Positions 51,513 to 60,852 of a stretch of 64,000 nt of DNA are shown here, piece by piece. The notes below the pieces were generated by a model. That model saw only the letters and a list, made by a program, of their open reading frames with translations. It made no database searches and was not told the DNA's origin. Both the position numbers and the translations under genes were made by a program. Each line of letters opens with the position of its first letter. Position 1 is the stretch's first letter. The stretch is from Peribacillus simplex NBRC 15720 = DSM 1321 (GTDB lineage Bacteria; Bacillota; Bacilli; Bacillales; DSM-1321): assembly GCF_002243645.1 (NCBI RefSeq), contig NZ_CP017704.1, positions 969,501 to 1,033,500 on the forward strand, read 5' to 3'.

Positions 51513-52439
51513 TCAGGAGGCATTTTGCACCGATATCCCGGTTAACATTTTCGGGTGAACGATAGATTGATAGCTATTGTCGGGAGAGAGTTGCTGGAAG
51601 GTAAACGAAACGAGACCCTGCTTGACATGAAATTCTTTTTCTCCTTGAACGATTTTAATGTAATCCGGTTTGATTGCGGTTAACAGCTGATGTTCATGAC
51701 CCACGACTTTATAAGGGATGACACGCATTCTTCCTGTCCATGAATATTCGGGCTGCACTTCCTGACTAATCAGGTTATCAGGGTTTTTAAAGAGCTCTAG
51801 CATATCGTTCGGAATTCCTGTTTCCCCGCCTGAAAGAGAGATGATCATTACTGGGGAACGTGTAATCGGGTCATATAATTGATTGCCACTATCCACCAAT
51901 CCATGAAACGTTCCTTCAAAGTCAGAAATTTTAACCGAGACCGAAACCATTTGTTCATGAGTAAGCTTGGTCATCTCCATCCCTTCAAGTGTTCGCTTGG
52001 AAAATTGCCATGCGAGCGGGAACCCGATCATTACGAATATCCAGCTGACAGGGTCGCCAAAACGATTGATTCCTGCATATTGGCCAGGGTCCTTGGACAC
52101 GATTTGGAATTCAAATAGGTAGTGAAGTCCCAGAAGGATCCCTCCCGATAAAAACGTCACGAAATATAACGTGGCCACCGATTTCATGAAAAGTTTTAAC
52201 CTATTAAACCCAAAGGTTGCCAGCACCATGACCAGGGATACTAATATTTTCATGTACACTCGGTCGGCAATTGCATAAAAAGGAGTGAATGCCAATACGA
52301 TAATGAAGGAACCAATCAGCCCGCCGATGCATACCCGCCAAAGAGCTACCCTTCGTTTGAGAATGATTGCGGTCCAATATAAAAGGAGGCAGTCAAATAA
52401 CCAATTCAACAACCAGATCACATCTAAATATAAAGTCAA
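51513..52439 (-). CDS. spoIIGA: Sporulation membrane aspartic protease SpoIIGA
   Basis: SpoIIGA cleaves pro-sigma-E on a signal from SpoIIR in the forespore. The 308-residue protein has five hydrophobic helices in the first 160 residues and a C-terminal protease domain with the motif FHGLVDSGNQLYDP containing the catalytic Asp. The start is TTG at 52439 after GGAGGGG; no in-frame ATG lies near it. The gene pairs with sigE. Its promoter carries a 22-base spacer, as in B. subtilis. Confidence 0.96.
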   Translation of the reverse strand: MTLYLDVIWLLNWLFDCLLLYWTAIILKRRVALWRVCIGGLIGSFIIVLAFTPFYAIADRVYMKILVSLVMVLATFGFNRLKLFMKSVATLYFVTFLSGGILLGLHYLFEFQIVSKDPGQYAGINRFGDPVSWIFVMIGFPLAWQFSKRTLEGMEMTKLTHEQMVSVSVKISDFEGTFHGLVDSGNQLYDPITRSPVMIISLSGGETGIPNDMLELFKNPDNLISQEVQPEYSWTGRMRVIPYKVVGHEHQLLTAIKPDYIKIVQGEKEFHVKQGLVSFTFQQLSPDNSYQSIVHPKMLTGISVQNAS

Positions 52440-52482
52440 ACACCCTCCCCTCCTTTTATGAACTAACCTTCCACTAGCAAAA

Positions 52483-52570
52483 AGTATAGCGTACCTGCCC
52501 TTAGAAAGTGTGTCACTTTTTGTACTGAAAACTTAAGAGTTTTTCAGTCATTTTTACCCTTTTTGTAGAA
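52483..52570 (-). promoter_or_regulatory. spoIIG promoter with 22-base spacer and 0A-like box
   Basis: -35 GTGACA (52511-52516) and -10 TATACT (52483-52488) are 22 bases apart, the atypical spacing of the Spo0A-activated spoIIG promoter. TGTAGAA (plus, 52564-52570) matches the 0A box TGTCGAA in six of seven positions at about -88; weaker candidates lie near 52543-52550 and 52521-52530. Gap 52571-52859 shows no gene and no other clear signal. Confidence 0.75.
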
Positions 52571-52860
52571 AAACAGCTATTGATATTTTCAATACTGTCT
52601 TCGAGACTATCCTGCTCCCTTTTACTTCTGTCGATTTATGTTATAAAAGTTTAATAATTTATTGCTCTCTCATCTTTTTACATTAATGAATGGAAGTGAA
52701 CAAAAGATGGGCTTCTGCCCAGGGACATTAAGACAAGATCAAGGATACAATTATCCAGATTTCCTTTAGCACTTCGGTCCGAGTGATAAAGCTCGAGAAA
52801 GCCCCATTATTATAAGGTCATTGGCCACTAATGCTATTAAGGAATTCACTTATTAACGAC

Positions 52861-52886
52861 AAAAAACCGTCCCCAAATGGGAACGG
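52861..52886 (-). terminator. ftsZ terminator
   Basis: CCGTTCCC pairs with GGGGACGG (one mismatch) around ATTT, followed on the minus strand by TTTTTT. It is 15 bases after the ftsZ stop. Confidence 0.85.
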
Positions 52887-52901
52887 CATATGACATTGAT
52901 T

Positions 52902-54059
52902 TTAACGGCGTCTATTACGGTTACGGAGGAAGGTTGGAATATCCAAAGCCTCATCACCTTGATTGGCATTACGTGCAGGCTGTTCATTGACTTCTTCTCT
53001 CTTCACTTCACGCTTCACGTTTGACTGTGGCGCTTGTTGTGTCTGAGGTCTTGATTGCTGCTGTTGTCCGAGTGTTGGACGTCCAGTAGGCCGTATTGAA
53101 GCTTCAACCTCGTTAAAGCCTGTTGCAATTACCGTAACGACGATTTCATCTTTAAGGTTTTCATTGATAACCGAACCAAAAATCATGTTTACGTCTTGAT
53201 CGGATGCAGTAGCCACGATATCGGCAGCTTCCTGGACTTCAAAAAGACTTAGGTTCGTACCACCGGTAATATTCATCAGTACGCCTTGGGCACCATCAAT
53301 CGATGTTTCAAGCAACGGACTGGAAATGGCTTTTTTCGCCGCTTCCGCCGCACGGTTTTCCCCTGAGGAAATCCCGATTCCCATAAGTGCTGAACCTTTG
53401 TTAGACATGATGGTCTTCACATCGGCAAAGTCCAAGTTAATAAGACCTGGAACAGCAATTAAATCTGAAATCCCTTGTACACCTTGACGAAGTACATTAT
53501 CGGCTTCACGGAATGCTTCAAGCATTGGCGTGCTTTTATCGACGATTTCAAGGAGGCGGTCGTTCGGAATGACGATCAGTGTGTCAACCGATTCCTTCAT
53601 GGATGAAATGCCGCCTTGTGCCTGTGTTGCACGTTTTCGGCCTTCGAAAGTAAATGGACGTGTAACTACACCCACTGTAAGAGCCCCTAGATCTTTAGCA
53701 ATGCCCGCTATGACAGGAGCAGCCCCTGTTCCTGTACCGCCGCCCATTCCAGCCGTTACGAATACCATATCGGCACCTTTAAGCGCTTCTTCAATCTGCT
53801 CTTTGCTTTCCTCAGCAGCTTTTTTTCCTACCTCGGGATTGGCACCTGCACCCAAACCGCGTGTAAGCTTCCCACCGATTTGCATTTTGATTTCTGCTTT
53901 TGATAGATTAAGAGCTTGTGCGTCAGTATTGACAGAAATAAACTCAACACCCTGTACACCATGCTCGATCATTCTGTTTACCGCATTGTTTCCGCCGCCG
54001 CCAACACCTATTACTTTTATCGTTGCTAATTGTTCTAGATTAGAATCAAACTCCAACAT
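52902..54059 (-). CDS. ftsZ: Cell division GTPase FtsZ
   Basis: FtsZ polymerises into the division ring. The 385-residue tubulin homologue has the GGGTGTG nucleotide loop at residues 106-112, NTDAQAL, and a variable Gln-rich linker after about 315. It ends with the conserved peptide [13 protein letters not shown] that binds FtsA and SepF. The ATG at 54059 is 45 bases after the ftsA stop. A terminator follows. B. subtilis has bpr between ftsZ and spoIIGA; here there is none. Confidence 0.98.
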   Translation of the reverse strand: MLEFDSNLEQLATIKVIGVGGGGNNAVNRMIEHGVQGVEFISVNTDAQALNLSKAEIKMQIGGKLTRGLGAGANPEVGKKAAEESKEQIEEALKGADMVFVTAGMGGGTGTGAAPVIAGIAKDLGALTVGVVTRPFTFEGRKRATQAQGGISSMKESVDTLIVIPNDRLLEIVDKSTPMLEAFREADNVLRQGVQGISDLIAVPGLINLDFADVKTIMSNKGSALMGIGISSGENRAAEAAKKAISSPLLETSIDGAQGVLMNITGGTNLSLFEVQEAADIVATASDQDVNMIFGSVINENLKDEIVVTVIATGFNEVEASIRPTGRPTLGQQQQSRPQTQQAPQSNVKREVKREEVNEQPARNANQGDEALDIPTFLRNRNRRR

Positions 54060-54103
54060 GACAATCCTCCTATTTTGACGAAATTCCCGATTCTTAATGA
54101 TTG

Positions 54104-55402
54104 TTATTCAAAAAAGTAACCCAGGATTTTTTTGAATTTAGATTCACCTTTTTCACCTTGTTTTTTAGCCGTGTTCTCTTTGTTTTTCTGAGAAACCTTC
54201 TGGCTGCGCTGGTCGTTATCTTCTTGAGCTTGTCCAGCTGCTACAGGAGTTTTATTAGCGGTGTTTTTTTGCATTCTCTCTTTCTTGCATGCGTGTTTAA
54301 TCAAACCAACAGCTGTCGTGTATTGGGGTTCCCTAACACCGATGTAATTGGGTTCAGCTGTCCTTACTCGGTTTTGGAACACATATTGAGCTAGCTCCAG
54401 GACTCCCGGCATCTTGACGACGCCCCCGGTCAACACGAAACCACCCGGTATATCCTGGAAGCCAAGTCTCCTCAAATCATCTTGAATCAACTCGAATATT
54501 TCGGTCACCCGCGCTTCAATGATATCCGAAAGCATTAACTGGTTGCAGGTCTGCTGCTGATCGCTGCCGATGATCGGTATTTGGAATACTTCATCTTCAG
54601 ACGCGTCATCATAAAAGGCATGTCCATGCTTTACTTTTATTTTCTCAGCTTCTTCCATCGTTGTCCTTAGAACGATGGAAAGGTCCTTAGTAAGTGTTTC
54701 CCCGCCTATAGGTATCACAGACGTATATTGTAAATAGCCTTGTTCGAAAATTGCCAGAGTCGTGGAACCTCCGCCAATATCGACAAGTGCCACACCAAGT
54801 TCTTTTTCATCCTTGGATAAAACAAGGGAACCTGCGGCTAAGGGCTGAAGGGCGATATCGGTTATTTCTAACCCTGCCCTTTCCACACAGCGCAGCGTAT
54901 TATGTAAAATTGTCCGAAGACCTGTGATTAAAATCCCTCTCATTTCCAACCGGACACCTATCATGCCCCTTGGATCACTGATTTCATCAAGTTCATCAAC
55001 TTTGTAGTGAATCGGCACCACGTCGATGATTTCCCTGTCGGATGGTATCGTTATTAACTCCGCTGCTTCTCTAACACGGAAAACGTCATGCTCGGTAATC
55101 TCTTTATTGTCACTGGATACCGCTACTACCCCATGACACGGCTGAAGCGTCACGTGATTTCCACTTATGCCGACGATTACCTTTTTTATCTCCATCCCTA
55201 TCATCCGTTCTGCTTGCTCTATAGCCTTTTGAATGGATTGGACGGTTTCATCTATACCGACGATCGAACCCTTTTTGAGCCCCTCTGATTTAATATTTCC
55301 TACACCGATTATATTTAATGTGTCATTGACCATTTCCCCAATGATAACTTTTACACTGGATGTACCGATGTCAAGACTTACGTATATTTCGTTGCTGTTC
55401 AT
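54104..55402 (-). CDS. ftsA: Cell division protein FtsA
   Basis: FtsA is an actin-like ATPase tethering FtsZ to the membrane. The 432-residue protein has the actin-fold phosphate motif [30 protein letters not shown] and [11 protein letters not shown], the 1C domain, and a C-terminal amphipathic helix ([13 protein letters not shown]) that would insert in the membrane. A basic Lys/Gln-rich linker (about 385-415) precedes it. The ATG at 55402 follows GGAGGTG. Promoters in the 263-base gap upstream include a sigma-H-like one. Confidence 0.97.
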   Translation of the reverse strand: MNSNEIYVSLDIGTSSVKVIIGEMVNDTLNIIGVGNIKSEGLKKGSIVGIDETVQSIQKAIEQAERMIGMEIKKVIVGISGNHVTLQPCHGVVAVSSDNKEITEHDVFRVREAAELITIPSDREIIDVVPIHYKVDELDEISDPRGMIGVRLEMRGILITGLRTILHNTLRCVERAGLEITDIALQPLAAGSLVLSKDEKELGVALVDIGGGSTTLAIFEQGYLQYTSVIPIGGETLTKDLSIVLRTTMEEAEKIKVKHGHAFYDDASEDEVFQIPIIGSDQQQTCNQLMLSDIIEARVTEIFELIQDDLRRLGFQDIPGGFVLTGGVVKMPGVLELAQYVFQNRVRTAEPNYIGVREPQYTTAVGLIKHACKKERMQKNTANKTPVAAGQAQEDNDQRSQKVSQKNKENTAKKQGEKGESKFKKILGYFFE

Positions 55403-55470
55403 TCCATGGCACCTCCTTCAGTTTTATACATGTATTAGTAGAATAACATTTTTATATCGAAGACTTATAC

Positions 55471-55500
55471 ATTATAGAATAACAGAACTGATTTCAACAA
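55471..55500 (-). promoter_or_regulatory. Candidate sigma-A promoter of ftsA-ftsZ
   Basis: TATAAT (55471-55476) has TTGTTG 18 bases upstream (55495-55500) or TTGAAA 15 bases upstream (55492-55497). The consensus -10 and the position 70 bases before the ftsA ATG support it; the -35 choice is unclear. Confidence 0.6.
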
Positions 55501-55631
55501 CTCGCGAATTTCATATTAAGCGGTTCATTTTGTATTTCCCGAACAAAACTCGTAGATTTCTCACTCTATGGTGTTTATTGTTCGCTTCTCAACAAGACTG
55601 ATCTACTTAATAAACTAGATACTGCCTTAAA

Positions 55632-55661
55632 CTATTCGTCATTTATAACTTAATTCCCTTT
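55632..55661 (-). promoter_or_regulatory. Candidate sigma-H promoter of ftsA-ftsZ
   Basis: AAAGGGAAT (55653-55661) and GACGAATAG (55632-55640) are 12 bases apart, each one mismatch from the sigma-H consensus RNAGGAWWW and RNNGAATWW. B. subtilis ftsAZ is also transcribed from a sigma-H promoter at sporulation onset. Confidence 0.55.
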
Positions 55662-55665
55662 AAAA

Positions 55666-56031
55666 TTATAGATTTTTTTTCTGCTTTTTCCGGGAAATGG
55701 ACCATTTTTCAATTAGGATCCTTCTAATCAGGGCGATATTTTGAAAGAGCCTTACACCGAAAACAAAGATTGCGGCTAAATATAAGTCTACACCAAGATG
55801 TACACCTAGAAAAGCCAAACCTGCAGCTAAAACAATATTAAAGAAGAATCCTGTTACAAATACAACTTCATCATAAATATTTTGCAGATGTGCCCGTATG
55901 CCCCCAAATAAGGTATCAAAAGCAGCAAGCACGGCGATGGAGAGATAATTTGAATATTCATGGGGAATATCAAAATCAACCAAAAAACCGAGGGTGATTC
56001 CAATCAAGAGTCCAAAAACTGGCAGCCACAT
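55666..56031 (-). CDS. sbp: Small basic membrane protein Sbp (DUF1290)
   Basis: A 121-residue membrane protein of unknown function (DUF1290, B. subtilis Sbp) found just upstream of ftsA in Bacillus. About three hydrophobic segments (4-20, 28-45, 55-100) and a basic C terminus (IRRILIEKWSISRKKQKKN) are visible. The start overlaps the ylxX stop by one base (TAATG), indicating coupling. Position in the dcw cluster suggests an envelope or division role, but that is inference. Confidence 0.93.
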   Translation of the reverse strand: MWLPVFGLLIGITLGFLVDFDIPHEYSNYLSIAVLAAFDTLFGGIRAHLQNIYDEVVFVTGFFFNIVLAAGLAFLGVHLGVDLYLAAIFVFGVRLFQNIALIRRILIEKWSISRKKQKKNL

Positions 56032-56741
56032 TACGATTCCCCCCCATCCATAACGGGTTTCATGTGTTCCACATTAACAGCATTTTGGTAGGCCGGCAAT
56101 GTCAACTGACCGGAATGCACCTTAATTTGCACTTCAAAATTATCTATAAAGAAATCATCCATAAGTTCGGAACCTTCAATACGCTGCTTCAGTTTCTTTG
56201 GATCAACCGTTATTGCCTGAATTTCGACCGGGTAATGAACAAGAGGATATCCGTCCATTTTCGGCTGCCCATTTATATCACGAATAACCGATGTCGATAT
56301 ATACCTTTGTCCTGAAATGGAAATTTCGTTAGCGCCATACCTATACATTTCATTAATGAGCCGAATGATCAATACAGGTGAAATATACTCGACCTTCTCA
56401 CCAAGAAGGATATCTGCTTTGATAGGCTGTATAGATACGAGTACTCCATTTCCTTTTATTTCAGTCAAACCTGCGTCAGTCTTTAATTCGGTCAGGGTGT
56501 CACGCAATACTTCTTCTTTACTCTCATTTTTCTTTGTTTCATAGGATGCTATTTTTCCCTCAAGCTTACTGATACCCTCTATTAAATCCGCCTGGGTCTG
56601 CTGTTCTTTCAATAAATCATTTTTCAGCTCCCACATATCCCTTGTATCGGAAACGACAGGCTGATTCACCAAATTGAATTGAATAGCAAGCATGAAGCCA
56701 GCAATCAACGTAACCAAACTAAAAGAAAGCTTTTTTTTCAT
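56031..56741 (-). CDS. ylxX: DUF881-family protein YlxX
   Basis: A 236-residue DUF881 protein with one N-terminal membrane anchor (about 4-22), a short coiled coil (40-80) and an extracellular core (VLVSIQPIKADILLGEKVEYISPVLIIRLINEMYRYGANEISISGQRYI). Function is not known. It is a paralogue of the neighbouring ylxW product, as the shared coiled-coil and GANEISISGQR/GAEAVAINGQR segments show. It lies 43 bases after ylxW and couples into sbp. Confidence 0.93.
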   Translation of the reverse strand: MKKKLSFSLVTLIAGFMLAIQFNLVNQPVVSDTRDMWELKNDLLKEQQTQADLIEGISKLEGKIASYETKKNESKEEVLRDTLTELKTDAGLTEIKGNGVLVSIQPIKADILLGEKVEYISPVLIIRLINEMYRYGANEISISGQRYISTSVIRDINGQPKMDGYPLVHYPVEIQAITVDPKKLKQRIEGSELMDDFFIDNFEVQIKVHSGQLTLPAYQNAVNVEHMKPVMDGGES

Positions 56742-56783
56742 TTCCAGTTTCTCACCAATCTTTCATCGAATCCGGCGGTCTGA

Positions 56784-57476
56784 TTACCCTCCAATAATTG
56801 GATCAAAAATGATATTCTTTTGCTTTTCCACTGTAAAGATAATATTCTCATTAACCAGCTGTTCCTTGATGCCACCGGGTAAGTCTAGTGAAGCACCCAG
56901 GACATCCGGGTCCCCAATCGCAGATATGATGAAGGGAGCAGGATGCTGATGGCCATCGATTGTAATCACTGGCCCATTACAAATTATGTATGAATCATGA
57001 TTTAACCTTTGACCGTTAATCGCAACAGCCTCTGCACCTGAAATGTATAGTTCATTGACGACCTTGAAGACATGCTGTTCATGGACGAGGTAATTATTAA
57101 CATTGTCTTCTGAATCCATATCTGTACCATCTTCAAGCGTCACTTGAAGGCCTGAGCCTTTCACTTTCACTTTTCCGAGAAACATACGGTATTTTTCCGT
57201 ATCCTTTGCCAAATTGAAAAAAAGCTGCTTTTCCTGAGCTAGGTCTTTTTCTATTTGAGATACATTTTCTTGCTTCTGAAGGAGTTCCTTCTGAAGTTCC
57301 CGGTTCTGTTTCTCTTGTTCGATCAGCTGCTGCCTAAGCTCATATTCCTGATCCCAGGCTTTGTCCTTCCCTGCACCTTCACCTTCTTTGGTCAGATTGT
57401 AAGAGAAGGCAATCATGAATCCGAGAACCACGCAAACCAGGGGTAAAACCACCTGTTTGCCATTAATTTTCCTCAT
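56784..57476 (-). CDS. ylxW: DUF881-family protein YlxW
   Basis: A 230-residue DUF881 protein. It has an N-terminal anchor (about 8-27), a strong coiled coil (45-90, YELRQQLIEQEKQNRELQKE) and an extracellular domain with ISGAEAVAINGQRLNHDSY and PPAPF-like HPAPFIISAIGDPDVL. Function is not known. The ATG at 57476 overlaps the divIB end by 14 bases; it follows AGGAAG and matches the B. subtilis length. A longer frame to 57506 is discarded. Confidence 0.93.
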   Translation of the reverse strand: MRKINGKQVVLPLVCVVLGFMIAFSYNLTKEGEGAGKDKAWDQEYELRQQLIEQEKQNRELQKELLQKQENVSQIEKDLAQEKQLFFNLAKDTEKYRMFLGKVKVKGSGLQVTLEDGTDMDSEDNVNNYLVHEQHVFKVVNELYISGAEAVAINGQRLNHDSYIICNGPVITIDGHQHPAPFIISAIGDPDVLGASLDLPGGIKEQLVNENIIFTVEKQKNIIFDPIIGG

Positions 57477-58245
57477 TAGTGTCTTCCTTTTGTTCAGCGT
57501 CTTCATATGCTTTAAAATAAGAACCCACTTCCAGATCGATGACTCCCTTTACCTCTGGATCCAACTGGCTGACAATCGATGGATAGTGAATCATTTTCTC
57601 GTATAAAGTACGGCTTGTCGCACTTACTTCAAACCCATCGTTCATAAACATGACGATATGATAGACATCGGTTTTGGTTGGAGCGTAATGAATTTCTGAA
57701 ATGGCATTCTGAATCTCGACAGGAAGCTTGTCCAGCTCTTCTAAAAGCAACTTTAATGCTTTACCCTCTTTGAAACCAATTAAAACAGGGGCAAATACTG
57801 GAATTTCGCCTGTTGCTAACTCCTCTAAAACGGACCCGTTTTCCAAAATGGGTGCAAACTTCCCATTATTGGACAGATACGCCATCCTGTTATGTTCTGA
57901 AACCGTAATTTTAATGGAATTAGGAAATACCGGTGTCACCTTAACGCTTTTTATTTCTTGATTTTTTTTGATATTGGCTGCGGCTGCACCTGTATCAACC
58001 TTCCAGATGCTTCGATTCATCTTCACCTTACTCAATTTAATGATCTGTTTGGAAGTAATATAACGATTCCCCTCTACCTGCACAGATTTCACATAGCTCA
58101 ACGGGGATAAGAAATATAGCACACAAGCAACCAGAATGAAGAAAAGGGAAAGCAAAAGAACAAGTCGCCTGTTTGCTTTGCTTTTTCTTAATTGTTTTAA
58201 TTTCGGGATGCGGTCCTCAATGGAAACGATTTTCCCCTTTTCCAT
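57463..58245 (-). CDS. divIB: Cell division protein DivIB (FtsQ homologue)
   Basis: DivIB is a bitopic division protein working with DivIC and FtsL. The 260 residues contain a basic cytoplasmic tail, one membrane helix (about 28-49), a POTRA domain (SPLSYVKSVQVEGNRYITSKQIIKLS...) and a beta domain with an acidic C terminus. The ATG at 58245 is used; a GTG three codons upstream is within the ribosome site AGAGGTGA. A perfect inverted repeat covers the promoter area upstream. murB follows upstream of it. Confidence 0.95.
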   Translation of the reverse strand: MEKGKIVSIEDRIPKLKQLRKSKANRRLVLLLSLFFILVACVLYFLSPLSYVKSVQVEGNRYITSKQIIKLSKVKMNRSIWKVDTGAAAANIKKNQEIKSVKVTPVFPNSIKITVSEHNRMAYLSNNGKFAPILENGSVLEELATGEIPVFAPVLIGFKEGKALKLLLEELDKLPVEIQNAISEIHYAPTKTDVYHIVMFMNDGFEVSATSRTLYEKMIHYPSIVSQLDPEVKGVIDLEVGSYFKAYEDAEQKEDTNEEN

Positions 58246-58341
58246 CCCCTTCACCTCTTCCTGAAAAAATGGATGGTTCTTGACAGTGCGGAATCAAGAC
58301 AAACTCAATATTTGGTTATTAACAAACTTTAAAAGGTAACA

Positions 58342-58369
58342 CATTATATCACAATATTTGGATATAATG
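58342..58369. repeat. 9-bp perfect inverted repeat upstream of divIB
   Basis: CATTATATC (58342-58350) and GATATAATG (58361-58369) are exact complements with a 10-base gap, so each strand carries a TATAAT near one arm. It lies between the murB stop and divIB and may be an operator or a promoter element. Confidence 0.5.
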
Positions 58370-58376
58370 AATCCTA

Positions 58377-59285
58377 TTATTTTCTTCCGATAATTTCCAC
58401 TTCTGTTTCCATTTCAATTTCAAACTTATCATACACAGTATCCTTCACATGCTGTATCAAGGCTTGAACATCCGCTGCACTTCCATTACCTGTGTTAACG
58501 ATAAAGTTCCCATGCATCGGTGAAATCTGAGCTCCGCCAATAGAATGTCCCTTCAAGCCCGCATTCTCTACCAATTTACCAGCATGATGTGGAAGTGGAT
58601 TCCTAAATATGCTCCCGGCACATGGAAGATTATAAGGCTGGGTTTCTTTACGATAATTCTTGTTATTCTGCATTCTTTCAACGATTTCGGTTTTATCACC
58701 CTCTGTCAATTGAAAAATTGCTTCCAGTACGATACCAGGTCTTTTCTTCTGAAGCAGAGAAGTCCGATAAGAAAACTCCATGTCTTCCTTCGAAAGCCAA
58801 GCTAGAGTTCCATCTTCAAAAAGAACATGTGCCTCCTTGAGGATTTCACTCATATCGGAACCGTGTGCACCAGCGTTCATATAGACAGCTCCGCCGACGG
58901 AACCAGGAATCCCACTGGCAAATTCCAATCCTGCATACCCTTTTTTACTGATTTGTACGGACAGGCTGACAAGTGATACCCCAGCGCCTGCTTTAATCTC
59001 CGTTCCATTTATCTCGAGATGATCAAGTCCTTTACCCAATTTAAGCACGGCACCTTCAATTCCACCATCACTGACAAGTAGGTTCGAGCCCCTGCCGATC
59101 ACCCTCCATGGCATTCCATGTTCTTTGATAACCTGCATCGTTTTTTCTATATTTTCAACGGATGACGGCACGATGAATAAATCAGCCGGCCCTCCAATTT
59201 TCATAGTTGTATGATTCGCAAGCGGTTCCTGTTCAAGAACTTTGCCGATTTTCATTTCAGTTAATTGCTTTATCACATTATCCAT
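58377..59285 (-). CDS. murB: UDP-N-acetylenolpyruvoylglucosamine reductase MurB
   Basis: MurB reduces UDP-GlcNAc-enolpyruvate to UDP-MurNAc using NADPH and FAD. The 302-residue protein has the FAD motifs [29 protein letters not shown] and [24 protein letters not shown], with substrate-site AGSIFRNP and [14 protein letters not shown]. It is the type II (short) form. The ATG at 59285 follows AAGGAGG. It has its own promoter and is separated from spoVE by a terminator. murG, which precedes murB in B. subtilis, is missing. Confidence 0.96.
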   Translation of the reverse strand: MDNVIKQLTEMKIGKVLEQEPLANHTTMKIGGPADLFIVPSSVENIEKTMQVIKEHGMPWRVIGRGSNLLVSDGGIEGAVLKLGKGLDHLEINGTEIKAGAGVSLVSLSVQISKKGYAGLEFASGIPGSVGGAVYMNAGAHGSDMSEILKEAHVLFEDGTLAWLSKEDMEFSYRTSLLQKKRPGIVLEAIFQLTEGDKTEIVERMQNNKNYRKETQPYNLPCAGSIFRNPLPHHAGKLVENAGLKGHSIGGAQISPMHGNFIVNTGNGSAADVQALIQHVKDTVYDKFEIEMETEVEIIGRK

Positions 59286-59429
59286 GATAAACCTCCTTGT
59301 TGTTCCAAAAATTCCAAGTTATTATTTTCATTTCCTCTTCCATGAGGTCACTTATATTACAAGTTTAACAACGCCTTTTTAGCAGAAAAATGAACAGAAG
59401 CAAGCCCCAGTATGGCCTAACCCTCTTAT

Positions 59430-59459
59430 ACTATAGTCTAAACAAAGCCGTATTGCCAA
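59430..59459 (-). promoter_or_regulatory. murB promoter
   Basis: TTGGCA (59454-59459) and TATAGT (59430-59435) are 18 bases apart, each one base from consensus. It would start transcription near 59423, about 138 bases before the murB ATG. Nothing else was seen in the 354-base gap except the spoVE terminator. Confidence 0.75.
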
Positions 59460-59574
59460 TATTTATTGTGGATTCCCCAACATTCATACATGGTAATATT
59501 TAAGCGGCATTTCAATTATTTCTAATTTTCGGCGAGGCACCCTCCAAAATCGTTTTCCTGCAAGGGTTTTTAAC

Positions 59575-59612
59575 GTAAAAAAAGGAAGCCCTGCGTTTAA
59601 CAGGACTTCCCT
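59575..59612 (-). terminator. spoVE terminator
   Basis: GGAAGTCCTG (minus, 59610-59601) pairs with CAGGGCTTCC (59593-59584) with one mismatch and a 7-base loop, followed by TTTTTTT. It lies 30 bases after the spoVE stop. Confidence 0.88.
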
Positions 59613-59639
59613 TTTGCCAAACCATATATTTTACTTATT

Positions 59640-60740
59640 TCAGAACCTTGAATAACGGCTAATGTTCAGGAGCACCCCAATCGCCATCAACATAAGTGTC
59701 AAGGATGAACCGCCATAACTTAAGAGGGGCAAGGTGATCCCCGTAACTGGCATCAGTCCCGTTACCACCCCTATATTGATCATCACTTGAATGGCGACCA
59801 TTGCAATGATTCCCACCGCTACAAGGCTCCCATATAAATCAGGGGCACCAAGTGCAATCCGAATGCCCCGCCAAAGCATAAGGGCAAATAATAAAATGAC
59901 CAGAGAGCCCCCGATGAAGCCAAGTTCCTCGGAAAGTATGGCAAAAATGAAATCAGTCTGCGGTTCTGGTAAATAGAAAAACTTTTGACGGCTTTGCCCA
60001 AGTCCCAATCCGAACAATCCCCCAGGCCCGATTGCATAAAACGATTGAATCATTTGAAATCCACTGCCCAAAGGGTCTTCCCAAGGATCCAGAAAAGACG
60101 TAATCCTTTTTATCCGGTAGGGCGCTGACAATATTAGACCGATAAAACCTGCTACCCCGATTAGACCCAAGCCGACAAAGTGGCTGATCTTTGCCCCGGA
60201 AATAAAAATCATAACGATGCATGTTCCAACCATTACCGTTCCCGTTCCAAGGTCCGGCTGTAACATGATCAATCCAAATGCCAATAACACTAAACCCAAG
60301 GATGGAAGCATCCCCTTTTTAAAGGAGGTGATCAGCTTTTGCCGTTCTGATAAAAACTTAGCTAAAAAAGCGATCATCGCCAGCTTCATGAACTCAGAGG
60401 GTTGGACCGAAAAGGCACCTACACCAATCCAGCTCCTCGAACCATTTCTCGCCATCCCTATACCTGGTACAAGCACAGCCAGTAACATAATGAAACAAAT
60501 GATGATAAGGATCTTGGCCCATGTCCGCCACGTCCAGTAATCCACATTCATGATGAAAAACATGGCTATGACACCAACGCAGGCAAACAGCAACTGCCTT
60601 TTAGCAAAATAAAACGAATCATCAAATTTATATGTTGCCCAAATGGCACTCGCGCTGTAAACCATGATTAATCCAACAGTCAAAAGACTTAAGGTGACGA
60701 TTATGAGAATGAGATCAGGATTCGATTTTTTTAATGGCAC
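59640..60740 (-). CDS. spoVE: SEDS-family lipid II polymerase/flippase SpoVE
   Basis: SpoVE is the SEDS protein required for spore cortex synthesis. It has about ten membrane helices and the family segments MVYSASAIWATYKFDDSFYFAKRQL, NGSRSWIGVGAFSVQPSEFMKLAMIAFLAKFLS, PDLGTGTVMV and GLMPVTGITLPLLSYGGSS, matching SpoVE more closely than FtsW. The ATG at 60746 lies 1-2 bases from AGAGGTGG, so GTG at 60740 is chosen; it gives 366 residues, the B. subtilis length. Terminators stand on both sides, so it may be its own unit. Confidence 0.94.
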   Translation of the reverse strand: MPLKKSNPDLILIIVTLSLLTVGLIMVYSASAIWATYKFDDSFYFAKRQLLFACVGVIAMFFIMNVDYWTWRTWAKILIIICFIMLLAVLVPGIGMARNGSRSWIGVGAFSVQPSEFMKLAMIAFLAKFLSERQKLITSFKKGMLPSLGLVLLAFGLIMLQPDLGTGTVMVGTCIVMIFISGAKISHFVGLGLIGVAGFIGLILSAPYRIKRITSFLDPWEDPLGSGFQMIQSFYAIGPGGLFGLGLGQSRQKFFYLPEPQTDFIFAILSEELGFIGGSLVILLFALMLWRGIRIALGAPDLYGSLVAVGIIAMVAIQVMINIGVVTGLMPVTGITLPLLSYGGSSLTLMLMAIGVLLNISRYSRF

Positions 60741-60814
60741 GGACATCCACCTCTAGGAAGTTTTTCGAGCCTACGAATATAAACATCAATACTGATTGCT
60801 TGTCAGCACTTTAG

Positions 60815-60852
60815 TCAAAAAAAAAGCGATAACGGCTCATTATCGCTTTTTT
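60815..60852 (-). terminator. murD terminator
   Basis: AAAAAGCGATAA (60821-60832) pairs with TTATCGCTTTTTT (60840-60852) around a 7-base loop. It is rich in T on the minus strand (TTTTTTT) and lies between murD and spoVE. Confidence 0.88.

Noticed and set aside
52685-52768. 27-codon plus-strand frame between spoIIGA and ftsZ
   Set aside because: No ribosome site or promoter and no known family.
59280-59345. Short minus-strand ATG frame of 21 codons overlapping the murB start
   Set aside because: No Shine-Dalgarno sequence upstream; it would end within murB and resembles no known leader peptide.
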